In this document: one piece after another, positions 38,760 to 46,399 of the stretch
Layout: every line of letters starts with the position of its first letter
How positions within the stretch are numbered: the first letter of the stretch is position 1
NCBI GenBank assembly: GCA_022599775.1
Contig: JAHZLQ010000019.1
Coordinates: 1-56,706 of the forward strand
DNA length: 56,706 bases
Direction: 5' to 3'
Origin: Gammaproteobacteria bacterium
Lineage (GTDB): Bacteria > Pseudomonadota > Gammaproteobacteria > Nevskiales > Nevskiaceae
Translations under genes and position numbers: made by a program
Notes under the pieces: generated by a model
Databases searched by the model: none
The model's input: the letters and a program-made list of their open reading frames with translations, nothing else
Told to the model about the DNA's origin: nothing

Positions 38760-39835
38760 GAGCGGACTCCTTCCGCAACGAATGCGAATTTCACGAAGTA
38801 ATCGCGGCTGCTCTGGCTGGCCAGCGGCGTCAGCGCGCGGATCACTTCGAACTTGGTTTCAGGGTCGACCAGAATCATCATGAAGCCGCCACCGCCGGCG
38901 CCGGAGATCTTCACGGCCTCGGCGCCGCTGGCCAGCGCGCGTTCGGCGACCTCGTCGATATGCGTGTTCGAAATGCTGTTGGCCATCTTCTTCTTGGCGT
39001 TCCAGGATTCACTGAACAGGCGCGTGACACCCGCCACGTCGTTCTTGAGCAGGCGTTCCTTCATTTCGTAGGCGATGCGTTTGATCTCGTGCATCGAGTC
39101 CACCGATTTACCGCCCTGTTCCCGCACCGCCAGCACCTGATCCTTGATGATACTGCCCGAATCCCGTGAGTTTCCGGTGAAGTACAGCAGCATCCGCGCA
39201 TGCAGCTCGTTGACGATGTTGTCGCGGATGCGCAGCGGATTGATGATGACGCGATCGCCGAAGAACTCCATGAAGTTGAAGCCGCCAAAGGCCGCGGCAT
39301 ACTGGTCCTGTTTGCCACCGGCCAGCTGCACGTCTTCACGTTCGATTTCGTAAGCCAGATGGGCGAGGTCGTACTCGCCGAGCGGCAGCTTGAGCAGCTC
39401 GCGCAGCGCCGCAACGATCGACACCACCATGGTCGAGGAGGTGCCCAGACCGGAGCCGGGCGGAGCATCGGAATAGGTGGTGATGCGCAGCGGCAGGGGG
39501 CGCCCGTTGGTGTGATCGCGCACGATGCGGTTGTAGACCGCCTTGTGCAGCATCAGCGGACCTTCGGGCGGGTAGTTGACCGCGAGATCGGCTTCGAAGC
39601 TGCGGTCCAGATCCTTGGCGATGAACTCCACGCGATCGTCCGGCAGCACTTCCACGGTACAGTAGGCGTACATGTCGATCGTCGCGTTGAGGACGGAACC
39701 GCCGAACTCTTCGCTGTACGGCGAAACGTCGGTTCCACCGCCAGCCAGCCCCAATCTCAACGGCGCTTTGGAGCGCACCTTGCGCACATCGTTGGCACGC
39801 CTGAAGAAGCGCGGCACTTGTGTGGTTTCACTCAT
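38747..39835 (-). CDS. hddA: D-glycero-alpha-D-manno-heptose-7-phosphate kinase (HddA)
   Basis: A 362-residue GHMP kinase. It has SKAPLRLGLAGGGTDVSPYS (22-41), the ATP loop PPGSGLGTSS (125-134) and a C-terminal GAGGGGFMM (about 316-324), the pattern of HddA-type kinases rather than galactokinase or mevalonate kinase. It phosphorylates the anomeric carbon of heptose-7-phosphate to give the 1,7-bisphosphate, which GmhB must then dephosphorylate; gmhB is not in the window. First gene of a leftward run hddA-gmhA-hddC-wecG-ligase, 60 bases from the divergent glycoside hydrolase. Confidence 0.9.
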   Translation of the reverse strand: MSETTQVPRFFRRANDVRKVRSKAPLRLGLAGGGTDVSPYSEEFGGSVLNATIDMYAYCTVEVLPDDRVEFIAKDLDRSFEADLAVNYPPEGPLMLHKAVYNRIVRDHTNGRPLPLRITTYSDAPPGSGLGTSSTMVVSIVAALRELLKLPLGEYDLAHLAYEIEREDVQLAGGKQDQYAAAFGGFNFMEFFGDRVIINPLRIRDNIVNELHARMLLYFTGNSRDSGSIIKDQVLAVREQGGKSVDSMHEIKRIAYEMKERLLKNDVAGVTRLFSESWNAKKKMANSISNTHIDEVAERALASGAEAVKISGAGGGGFMMILVDPETKFEVIRALTPLASQSSRDYFVKFAFVAEGVRSWAL

Positions 39836-39895
39836 TTTGCGGCGCCCCCGCCGCCCAGATTCCCGATTCCCGAAGCCTTATTCTGACGCGAAACG

Positions 39896-41620
39896 ATGAC
39901 CATGAGATATAGAGTATTACGCCTGTTCATGGCGATGTTTGCGTTGGTTGTCATTGTGCTGGCCGTTGGCCTGATGGTGATTTCAAAAGATGGGGGACAC
40001 ATCGTCGCGGCTTCCGACCATGTGATCGAGCTGGATTTGAATGCAGCGACTGAGCCAGTTTCCCCCAGATTGTCCGGCGTCAATGTGAGCGTTTGGGACG
40101 GCGGTCTGGCGCGCGCCGCGCGGGTCGATCAGTTGGCCGCGGCAGGAATGCGGACATTACGCTATCCGGGCGGCTCGATGTCGGACGCCTACCACTGGGC
40201 CGACAATCAGGTCGAGGGGCGCAGTCATCATGAGCCCTCACCGACGACGGTGTTCGCGAATCTCAATGAAGCGCTCGACGGCACCGCGTATGTCACCGTC
40301 AACTACGGTTCCGGCACAGCCGAGGAGGCCGCCGCCTGGGTTGCCTGGGCCAACGGCGCGACCGACTCGCAGCAGCCGATCGGCGTCGACGTGCGTGGCA
40401 CCGATTGGAAGACGGTCGGTGACTGGGCGCGTCTGCGTGCGGCCGCGCCGCTGGCGGCGGACGATGGCCGCAACTTTCTGCGCGCCGGCCGCCCCGAGCC
40501 GTATCGCTGGCGTTACTTCGAGGTCGGCAATGAAATCTATGGGAGCTGGGCGCACGACCGGCATGGTCAAGCTGGCAGCGGTCTGCCCGGCCAGGCCTTG
40601 CATCCACGCAGCTATGCACGCAACGCCGCCCGCTTCATCGAACGCATGAAGGCGGTCGATCCCGAAATCCAGGTCGGCGTGATCAGCTATCACGGTGAAC
40701 CCTACGACAAGCGCGATGCGGATGATCGCTGTCTGGCGGTCTGCGATTCCGAGGCGGCGGTGGCGGATGCGGACGGCCGCGCACGTGAAGGCTGGAACCC
40801 GATCGTGCTGCACACGCTGTCCGAACTGGGGCTGCGCCCCGACTTTCTGGTGATGCATGTCTATCCGCAACTGCCGGGCCGCGAGGACGATGCCTATCTG
40901 TTGTCATCGGCGCCGCGGCTCAAGGCGCACGCTGCGGAACTGCGGCGGCAGATTGCCGACTGGTGGCAGGGCCCGCAGGGCGAGCGGATCGAGATCGCGC
41001 TGACCGAGTACAACTCGGTGACCGGCGGACCCGGCAAGCAGAGCGTCAGCATCGTCAACGCGCTGTTCTACGCGGACAGCTTCGGTCAGCTGATGTCCTC
41101 GGAAGTGGACGCGGCACACTGGTGGCTGCTGACCGCCTCGATCGATATCGGCGGGCACAGCCCAAGCCGTCTGCACGGCACCCGGGACTACGGCTCCTAC
41201 GCCTGGCTCAGCGACGGCGCCACGGTCAAGGGACGTGCGGCGCCGCCGGTCGATGCACCATTTCCGACGTATCAGGTCGCGCGCCAGCTCGCTGAATTCC
41301 ACGCAGCCGGCGTGCAGCTGCTGAGCGTGCAGACCAATGTGCCGGACCTGTCGGTCTATGCGACGCGGGATGTCGGCGGCACGGTGCGTCTGCTGGTGAT
41401 CAACAAGAGCGCCTATCAGCAGCGCATGCCCGAGATCCGGTTGATCGGGGGCGGAGGCGGTGCCTATTCGCTGTCGGTGTCGCACTATGGGCTCGCTCAG
41501 GAAGCATCCGGGCAGGGCGCGCTCAGCCGCGATGAAGGAACACGTGGCGAACGTTTTGAATTTGCCTTCGAGCCGTACTCGGTGAACGTGCTGCGCCTGC
41601 GCAGGACCTCGGCGAACTAA
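39896..41620 (+). CDS. Membrane-anchored glycoside hydrolase, clan GH-A (GH51/GH39-like)
   Basis: A 574-residue protein with one N-terminal membrane segment (about 9-29) and no clear cleavage site, so the catalytic part is probably tethered on the periplasmic face. A TIM-barrel follows with acid/base Glu in FEVGNEIYG (Glu213) and nucleophile Glu in IALTEYNS (Glu371), and a C-terminal beta-sandwich. This resembles arabinofuranosidase-type clan A enzymes. As it lies inside the EPS locus, it probably trims or depolymerises the polysaccharide made there. ATG at 39896 or two codons on (39902); neither has a clear ribosome-binding site. Confidence 0.82.
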   Translation: MTMRYRVLRLFMAMFALVVIVLAVGLMVISKDGGHIVAASDHVIELDLNAATEPVSPRLSGVNVSVWDGGLARAARVDQLAAAGMRTLRYPGGSMSDAYHWADNQVEGRSHHEPSPTTVFANLNEALDGTAYVTVNYGSGTAEEAAAWVAWANGATDSQQPIGVDVRGTDWKTVGDWARLRAAAPLAADDGRNFLRAGRPEPYRWRYFEVGNEIYGSWAHDRHGQAGSGLPGQALHPRSYARNAARFIERMKAVDPEIQVGVISYHGEPYDKRDADDRCLAVCDSEAAVADADGRAREGWNPIVLHTLSELGLRPDFLVMHVYPQLPGREDDAYLLSSAPRLKAHAAELRRQIADWWQGPQGERIEIALTEYNSVTGGPGKQSVSIVNALFYADSFGQLMSSEVDAAHWWLLTASIDIGGHSPSRLHGTRDYGSYAWLSDGATVKGRAAPPVDAPFPTYQVARQLAEFHAAGVQLLSVQTNVPDLSVYATRDVGGTVRLLVINKSAYQQRMPEIRLIGGGGGAYSLSVSHYGLAQEASGQGALSRDEGTRGERFEFAFEPYSVNVLRLRRTSAN

Positions 41621-41666
41621 TCTCAATACAACTGAGGGGCCGTTTGAGGCTGAAGGCGATTTATGG

Positions 41667-41759
41667 CTCGCGCGAAGTCGCAGAGGCGCGAAGAAGAGCG
41701 AAAGAAAGAATTCTCGATTGAAAGCATTTTACCTTTGCGCCTCTGCGTCTTTGCGCGAG
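41667..41759. repeat. About 93-bp palindromic repeat, copy 2
   Basis: Arms at 41667-41689 and 41737-41759 match at 21 of 23 positions. Both ends resemble copy 1 at 27143-27235 in sequence and orientation, while the roughly 47-base centre differs. It lies between the convergent ends of the glycoside hydrolase and EpsG-like genes, the same kind of place as copy 1. Confidence 0.85.
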
Positions 41760-41772
41760 ACCCAAAACCCCG

Positions 41773-42633
41773 TCAAAAATAGTTGATCGCCGCGCCCAGC
41801 ACGGAGGCGCGTGCGCTTTCCAGCTGTTTGAGCATTTCCCGGCTCTCGGACAGCGGCGTGTGGTCGGCGCGCAGCAGCACCAGGGTGCGACGTACCTGCG
41901 TGGCCACGGCGATCGCGTCCGAGACCTCCGAGGCCGGCGGCGTATCGAGCACGATGTGCAGATAGCGCCGGCTCCAGCGCGCGAGCATTTCGGCGAACAG
42001 CGGATCGGACAGCAGTTCCAAGGGGTGCCGCGCGCGTGATCCGGCCGTGAGCAGGAACAGTTGATCGAGTCCCGCGACCGGCTGGATGTTCGGCGCACTG
42101 CGCCCGCTCAATGCATCCGAAAGGCCTTGGCCGGGTTCGATCGAGAACAGTGTGTGCTGGCGCGGGCGCCGCAGGTCCGCGTCGATCAATAGCGTCGGTT
42201 GGCCGAGTCGTGAGAAGGCGATGGCGATTTCGGCGGCCAGACGCGAGCGGCCTTCGCCGCGACGCGGGCTCAGCACCGCCAGCGCGTTTCCGGAATCGCC
42301 GCTGTGCCGCAGCAGCAGCGACATGCACAGCGCACGCACGCGCTCGCTGTGCCGGTCGAAACTGTCGACGGCCACGGCCAGTTCCTGCGCCGGCCGGGCC
42401 TGGGCGGCGGCGACGGCGCCCTGATGCAGCCCATAGGCCGCGTCCAGATCATCCTGGCTCGCCAGACCCAGCTGCAGCACGGCTTCCGGAAAGCGCAGGC
42501 CCCGATGCGTCATCGCCGACCAGATCGCACGCAAGTCATCTTCGGAAAAGCCACGGCGGCTCAGCAGATACGCGGCGACGCGCTGTTCGTCGTCACTGGC
42601 CTGTGGCATCGGGCCGCTCGGGACCAGATTCAT
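41773..42633 (-). CDS. EpsG-like chain-length tyrosine kinase (CpsD/CapB family)
   Basis: A 286-residue cytoplasmic BY-kinase-like ATPase that works with the Wzc-type membrane protein encoded upstream. The N-terminal 75 residues resemble the MshEN/GspE N-domain (LRFPEAVLQLGLASQDDL). The kinase domain has Walker A as SPRRGEGRS (Arg129 where Lys is usual), Walker A' LLIDADLRRPRQ (about 148-159) and Walker B HIVLDTPP (about 226-233). I recall EpsG-type kinases sharing GEGRS. There is no C-terminal tyrosine cluster; a single Tyr is the next-to-last residue. It overlaps the EpsF gene by 4 bases (ATGA). Confidence 0.85.
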   Translation of the reverse strand: MNLVPSGPMPQASDDEQRVAAYLLSRRGFSEDDLRAIWSAMTHRGLRFPEAVLQLGLASQDDLDAAYGLHQGAVAAAQARPAQELAVAVDSFDRHSERVRALCMSLLLRHSGDSGNALAVLSPRRGEGRSRLAAEIAIAFSRLGQPTLLIDADLRRPRQHTLFSIEPGQGLSDALSGRSAPNIQPVAGLDQLFLLTAGSRARHPLELLSDPLFAEMLARWSRRYLHIVLDTPPASEVSDAIAVATQVRRTLVLLRADHTPLSESREMLKQLESARASVLGAAINYF

Positions 42634-44024
42634 CGCAAACGCGCCTGTTTGAATTCCTGCAGCACCTGCAGGCCGAGATCGCGTTCCACGTCGTCGCGCG
42701 AGCGCACGCGGCGGTTCAGCAATTCGTAGAGCACGCTGCCGCCCAGGCCGAAGAAGAAGCCGGCGAACAGGCCCACCGCGAGGCTGATCGTGGTGCGCGG
42801 ACGGCTGTGCCGGTCCGGTGGTGTAGCCGGACTCAGAATGCTGGCGCTGCTGTAGCTGCTGCGCGAATCGAGCAGCACCTGATCGTAGTTTTCCAGCGTG
42901 CGCTCGTAGACCTTGACCGCAGACTCCAGCTCGCGCACGTAGCGCGCACCTTCGTCGCGCATTTTCTGGGTTTCCAGCACTTTCTCGCGCTGCTCGTCGA
43001 GCTGCTTCTGCAATTGCTCCTCGACGCGCAGGCTGGCGGCGGCGTCGGCCCGCGCGCCATTGCCGTAGACGCCGACTTCACGTTGCAGTCGTTGCCGCAG
43101 GGTGTCGATCTCCGCCTGCAGCGCGATGTAGTCGGGGTGTCGACGCCCCAGGCGTGCTGAACGCTCGGCGAGTTCGGCTTCCTTGGTGGCGAGTTGCGAC
43201 TTGAGCGTCTGCACCAGACCGGAGCCGAGCACCGCGGCGTCGCCTTCGCCAGTGCGGATGGCGCGCTGCTGCGCTTCCAGGCGCCGCGCCCGCGCCTCGT
43301 TGAGGCGGCGGTCCAGGTCGCCGAGCCGGTCGGTCTCCACGTTGGCGCGCTGGTCCATGTCGATCAGCCCGGTACGCTGCCGGAATTCGGTGACCTTGGT
43401 CTGCGCGGCATCGACCTTCTGACGCATGTTGTCGAGTTCGGTGCCGTAGCGCTCCGCCAGGTCACGCGATGGCTGGGAGCTGCGGCGCGTCTGCTCCTCG
43501 ATATAGACCTCGGCCACGGTATTGGCGACGCGCGCCGCGGTCTGCGCGTCATTCGCCGAATACTTGATCTCGATGATGCGGCTGTCTGCGGACTGCCCCA
43601 CTTCGAGCCCCTTTGCCAGCTGCTTCATCGCGTATTCGCGCAGGCCGGTTGCGGTGTTGCCGCTGTAGCCGGCGGTATAGCGCTCATCGTTGCTCAGGCC
43701 GAGTCGGTCAACGACCGGCAGCAGGGTGGTCGGGCTGGTCACGAACTGCATTTGCGTGGCCATGTAGCTGCCCGCCAGCTGCGAAGGAAAGTCCCGGCCA
43801 CTCAAAGGATCATTGACCGCATAGTCGACGAACACCGTGGCACTGGCCTCGTAGGTCTTCGGCAGCAGTTTGCTGATCACCACCGCGAGCACCGCGCAGG
43901 CCAGGGTCGTCACCACGATCCAGCGGTGATAGGCATAGACGATCCGCCAGATCTGGTGGAGCGACAGCTGCGGCTGAATCTCGCTTTCCGGCAGCAGCGC
44001 CGTATCGGAACCGATCGCCTTCAG
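42630..44024 (-). CDS. EpsF/Wzc-type chain-length determinant protein, CTG start
   Basis: A 464-residue inner-membrane co-polymerase controlling EPS chain length. Two membrane segments (about 33-52 and 405-425) flank a long periplasmic coiled coil; PKTYEASATVFVDY after TM1 and PATPPDRHSRPRTTISLAVG before TM2 are the Wzz signatures. There is no ATG, GTG or TTG in frame until 43916, which would delete the cytoplasmic N-terminus and split TM1. Upstream, a CTG at 44024 overlaps the export gene's TGA as CTGA and has AAGGAG eight bases before it, so I place the start there. The kinase domain is a separate protein downstream. Confidence 0.85.
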   Translation of the reverse strand: MKAIGSDTALLPESEIQPQLSLHQIWRIVYAYHRWIVVTTLACAVLAVVISKLLPKTYEASATVFVDYAVNDPLSGRDFPSQLAGSYMATQMQFVTSPTTLLPVVDRLGLSNDERYTAGYSGNTATGLREYAMKQLAKGLEVGQSADSRIIEIKYSANDAQTAARVANTVAEVYIEEQTRRSSQPSRDLAERYGTELDNMRQKVDAAQTKVTEFRQRTGLIDMDQRANVETDRLGDLDRRLNEARARRLEAQQRAIRTGEGDAAVLGSGLVQTLKSQLATKEAELAERSARLGRRHPDYIALQAEIDTLRQRLQREVGVYGNGARADAAASLRVEEQLQKQLDEQREKVLETQKMRDEGARYVRELESAVKVYERTLENYDQVLLDSRSSYSSASILSPATPPDRHSRPRTTISLAVGLFAGFFFGLGGSVLYELLNRRVRSRDDVERDLGLQVLQEFKQARLR

Positions 44025-45346
44025 AAGAAACGCTCCTTGACGTAGATCACGTCATCGGGCTGCAGGCGGTCGCCGAGCTCGGCGCCCAGGGAGCGCACGT
44101 CACCGTCCGGCTGCTTGCGCTTGATCTCGACGCGGCGGTCGCTGCCGCGTTCGGTCAGGCCGCCGCCGAGCGCCAGCGCCTGCATCACGGTCATGCCCGG
44201 GCGCAGGCGGTAGGCGTTGGGCGCCCTGACTTCGCCGTAGATGTAGAACTGTTCCGCGCGCGGCACGATCACGGTATCGCCCGGCTGCAACTCCAGGTAG
44301 CTCGAACCCTGCGCGCCCTGCAAGGCGCCATACAGGTCGACGTCGTAACGCGCCATGCGCCCGCCCTCGCGGCGCAGCACGTAGACATCGTCCGCGCCCA
44401 GTTCCGAGACACCGCCGCCCAAGGCCAGCGCGTCGAACACGCCGAGACGCGTCTGCACCGGGAAGCGGCCCGGCGAACGGACTTCCCCGAGCACCGAAAT
44501 CTGCTGGCTGTGCGATTCCGACACCACCAGATTGACCTGCGGGTCCACCAGATACTCACCCGCGCTGTAGGCCTGCGCCACGCGCTGTGCCGCCGCCGCC
44601 GGCTCCATGCCACCGACCTGCACCACCCCGGCCATCGGCACGCTGATGCTGCCGTCGTTGGCCACGTAGAGCACGCTGCGCAGCTCGGGGTAGCCGACGA
44701 TGGTCATGGTCACCACGTCGCCAGGGCCCAGCGACAGCAGCGAATCCCTGTCCGTGCCGGCCGTCGGAGCGGCATAGCGCTGCTGCGTTGTCGGCGGCCT
44801 GCTCATCGGCGCTTGCGTCACGGGCTGGCTGATCGGTGGCTGTGCGCGCGTCACAGAAGGCGGGGCTGCGAACGCGCTGCGATCGTTATGGACGAACAGA
44901 CGCGAATCGTCGTCGGCGGCGGCGCTGTTGATCGACGATCCCATCAGCGGCAGTCGGGACGGCGTGTTCACCCGTGTCGGTGCACTACGAACGACGGGTT
45001 CCGCCTGCGGCATCGGTCGCGGTGCCGGCATGCGCTGCGCTGGCAGCGGAACCACCATCGGTGATTGCAGTTGCAGATCCATGGACTGGCGCCGCGACGG
45101 CGGCTGCGTCGGAGTCTGTTGCACTGGCGCCGAGGGGGCCGACACATAAACGGCCGGATGTTCGGGCGAGGCGGTGTAGACGTCGAAGTTCGAATCCGAA
45201 AGCGGCTCCGGTGCGCGACTCACGGCTTGTTCCGCTGCGCGATTCTGGACCCGGCCCGGCTGCTCGTAGTTGGGCGCGGTCGCGCAAGCCGCCAGCACAA
45301 GCGACACGCCAATCAGCAATGATCCCCAAGGCACGGCCTTTCTCAC
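44021..45346 (-). CDS. EpsE/Wza-type polysaccharide export lipoprotein
   Basis: A 441-residue outer-membrane export protein. With the GTG start at 45346 (GGAGAG just upstream) it begins with a lipoprotein signal, LIGVSLVLAACA (Cys about 21). A long Pro/Gln/Ser-rich linker (about 25-200) precedes the Poly_export domain (LGPGDVVTMTIVGYPELRS, about 213-231) and two SLBB domains (ISVLGEVRSPGRF and IYGEVRAPNAYRLRPGMTV). The linker is unusually long for Wza and lacks clear structure. It heads the leftward epsE-epsF-epsG run; an upstream in-frame extension to 45616 is unlikely to be translated. Confidence 0.87.
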   Translation of the reverse strand: MRKAVPWGSLLIGVSLVLAACATAPNYEQPGRVQNRAAEQAVSRAPEPLSDSNFDVYTASPEHPAVYVSAPSAPVQQTPTQPPSRRQSMDLQLQSPMVVPLPAQRMPAPRPMPQAEPVVRSAPTRVNTPSRLPLMGSSINSAAADDDSRLFVHNDRSAFAAPPSVTRAQPPISQPVTQAPMSRPPTTQQRYAAPTAGTDRDSLLSLGPGDVVTMTIVGYPELRSVLYVANDGSISVPMAGVVQVGGMEPAAAAQRVAQAYSAGEYLVDPQVNLVVSESHSQQISVLGEVRSPGRFPVQTRLGVFDALALGGGVSELGADDVYVLRREGGRMARYDVDLYGALQGAQGSSYLELQPGDTVIVPRAEQFYIYGEVRAPNAYRLRPGMTVMQALALGGGLTERGSDRRVEIKRKQPDGDVRSLGAELGDRLQPDDVIYVKERFF

Positions 45347-45724
45347 TGACTCTCCGGACGCCGGCTTCGACGCAAGCTGGCAATGACTCGCATGGTTCGT
45401 TATCACATCGGGCAAGCGGCGTAGCCGTGGAATGATCGGCGCCGCGATGACCGAGTTTACTACCCCCAACCCCCCAATACGTGATTGCCGCATGATTGCC
45501 CGGTCGATATAGCACCTCGTTGCGCGGGCTGTCACGTCGTCAAGATGGATCATGGCCGCATGTCGAGTCTGAGTGAATCCCGACCGTAACCGGTGATGCT
45601 GGATGGCGTGCGCCAAGCTGATCTATGCTTTGTGCAATCGACCCGACCGGACCGAACCGGCGTCGGCCACCGTTAGTCGCACCGAGCGGCACCGTCTGGT
45701 GCTCTCATCACCCGAGTGATCCCG
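45347..45724. other. Divergent intergenic region between the EPS export operon and csiV
   Basis: This 378-base gap carries no gene that I can support. It contains the candidate EPS promoter listed separately, an unusual C-run tract near 45465-45477 and otherwise ordinary sequence. Its size suggests regulatory sites for the EPS genes. Confidence 0.5.
45506..45535 (-). promoter_or_regulatory. Candidate sigma-70 promoter for the epsE-epsF-epsG operon
   Basis: On the minus strand, -35 GTGACA (five of six) at 45535-45530 and -10 TATATC (four of six) at 45511-45506 are separated by 18 bases. This would give a leader of about 150 bases before the GTG start of the export gene, long enough for control elements. 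Read by eye; no scoring was done. Confidence 0.4.
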
Positions 45725-46393
45725 ATGATTCGAAGCCCACTGCGCGCGCTGGTTCTGCTTGTCCTGCTGTCCGGCATTCCGGGTGCGGGGTTCGCGGAAG
45801 CGTTTCGCGTGGACCTGGTGGTGTTCCTCGACCAGAACTATCAGCGCGGCTCGCCCAATCAGGACACCGAAGCAGCGCGCCTGCCCGCGCTGACGGGGGC
45901 GATCGACATGGACGATACCGCAGGTCTCGCCGCCGCCGGAATCGAGCTGCTGCCGGAAGCCGATACACGCCTCGCCGAAGTCTGGAACCGGCTCGGCAAT
46001 GCCAAGCGCTTCAAGCCGCTGACCCGCATGGCCTGGATTCAGCAGTCGCCGCCGGAGTCCGGTGGACCGAAAATCCGCCTGCACTACGGGGATCTGCTGC
46101 CGATCGAGCCCGCCTTCGACGAACCGACGCTCGACCCGACCACGCCCGGCGAAGACGATGGTGGTGCGGCACAGGTGTTCGCGCTGGACGGCACGATCAC
46201 GCTGCTGCTGGGCCGCTTCCTGCATCTGGATGTGGACCTGCAATACGCCCAGCATCAGGACGGCACCGTGGCCGGGTATTTCATGCGCGAATCGCGGCGG
46301 CTGCGCTCCGGAGAACTGCACCACCTCGACAGTCCCCGTTTCGGCGTGATCACCAAGATCACGCGACCGGATGATCCGCAAGGCGACGAATAA
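45725..46393 (+). CDS. csiV: CsiV-family envelope protein
   Basis: A 222-residue exported protein. The signal peptide ends near GFAEA (about residue 26). The mature protein opens FRVDLVVFLDQ, as in CsiV (the RYHVELIVF pattern), and ends with LDVDLQYAQHQDG then SRRLRSGELHHLDSPRFGV (about 190-208), the most conserved block of the family (PF10972). CsiV helps lipid II flipping and peptidoglycan-linked functions in Vibrio and is often next to mfd in pseudomonads; here mfd is about 25 kb away. The ATG at 45725 is preferred to a GTG three codons earlier. Confidence 0.85.
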   Translation: MIRSPLRALVLLVLLSGIPGAGFAEAFRVDLVVFLDQNYQRGSPNQDTEAARLPALTGAIDMDDTAGLAAAGIELLPEADTRLAEVWNRLGNAKRFKPLTRMAWIQQSPPESGGPKIRLHYGDLLPIEPAFDEPTLDPTTPGEDDGGAAQVFALDGTITLLLGRFLHLDVDLQYAQHQDGTVAGYFMRESRRLRSGELHHLDSPRFGVITKITRPDDPQGDE

Positions 46394-46399
46394 GGCGGC

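Noticed and set aside
41773..42633. Walker A Lys-to-Arg change read as an inactive kinase
   Set aside because: I recall EpsG-type kinases sharing GEGRS here, so it looks like a family trait and not a lesion. Not checked against an alignment.
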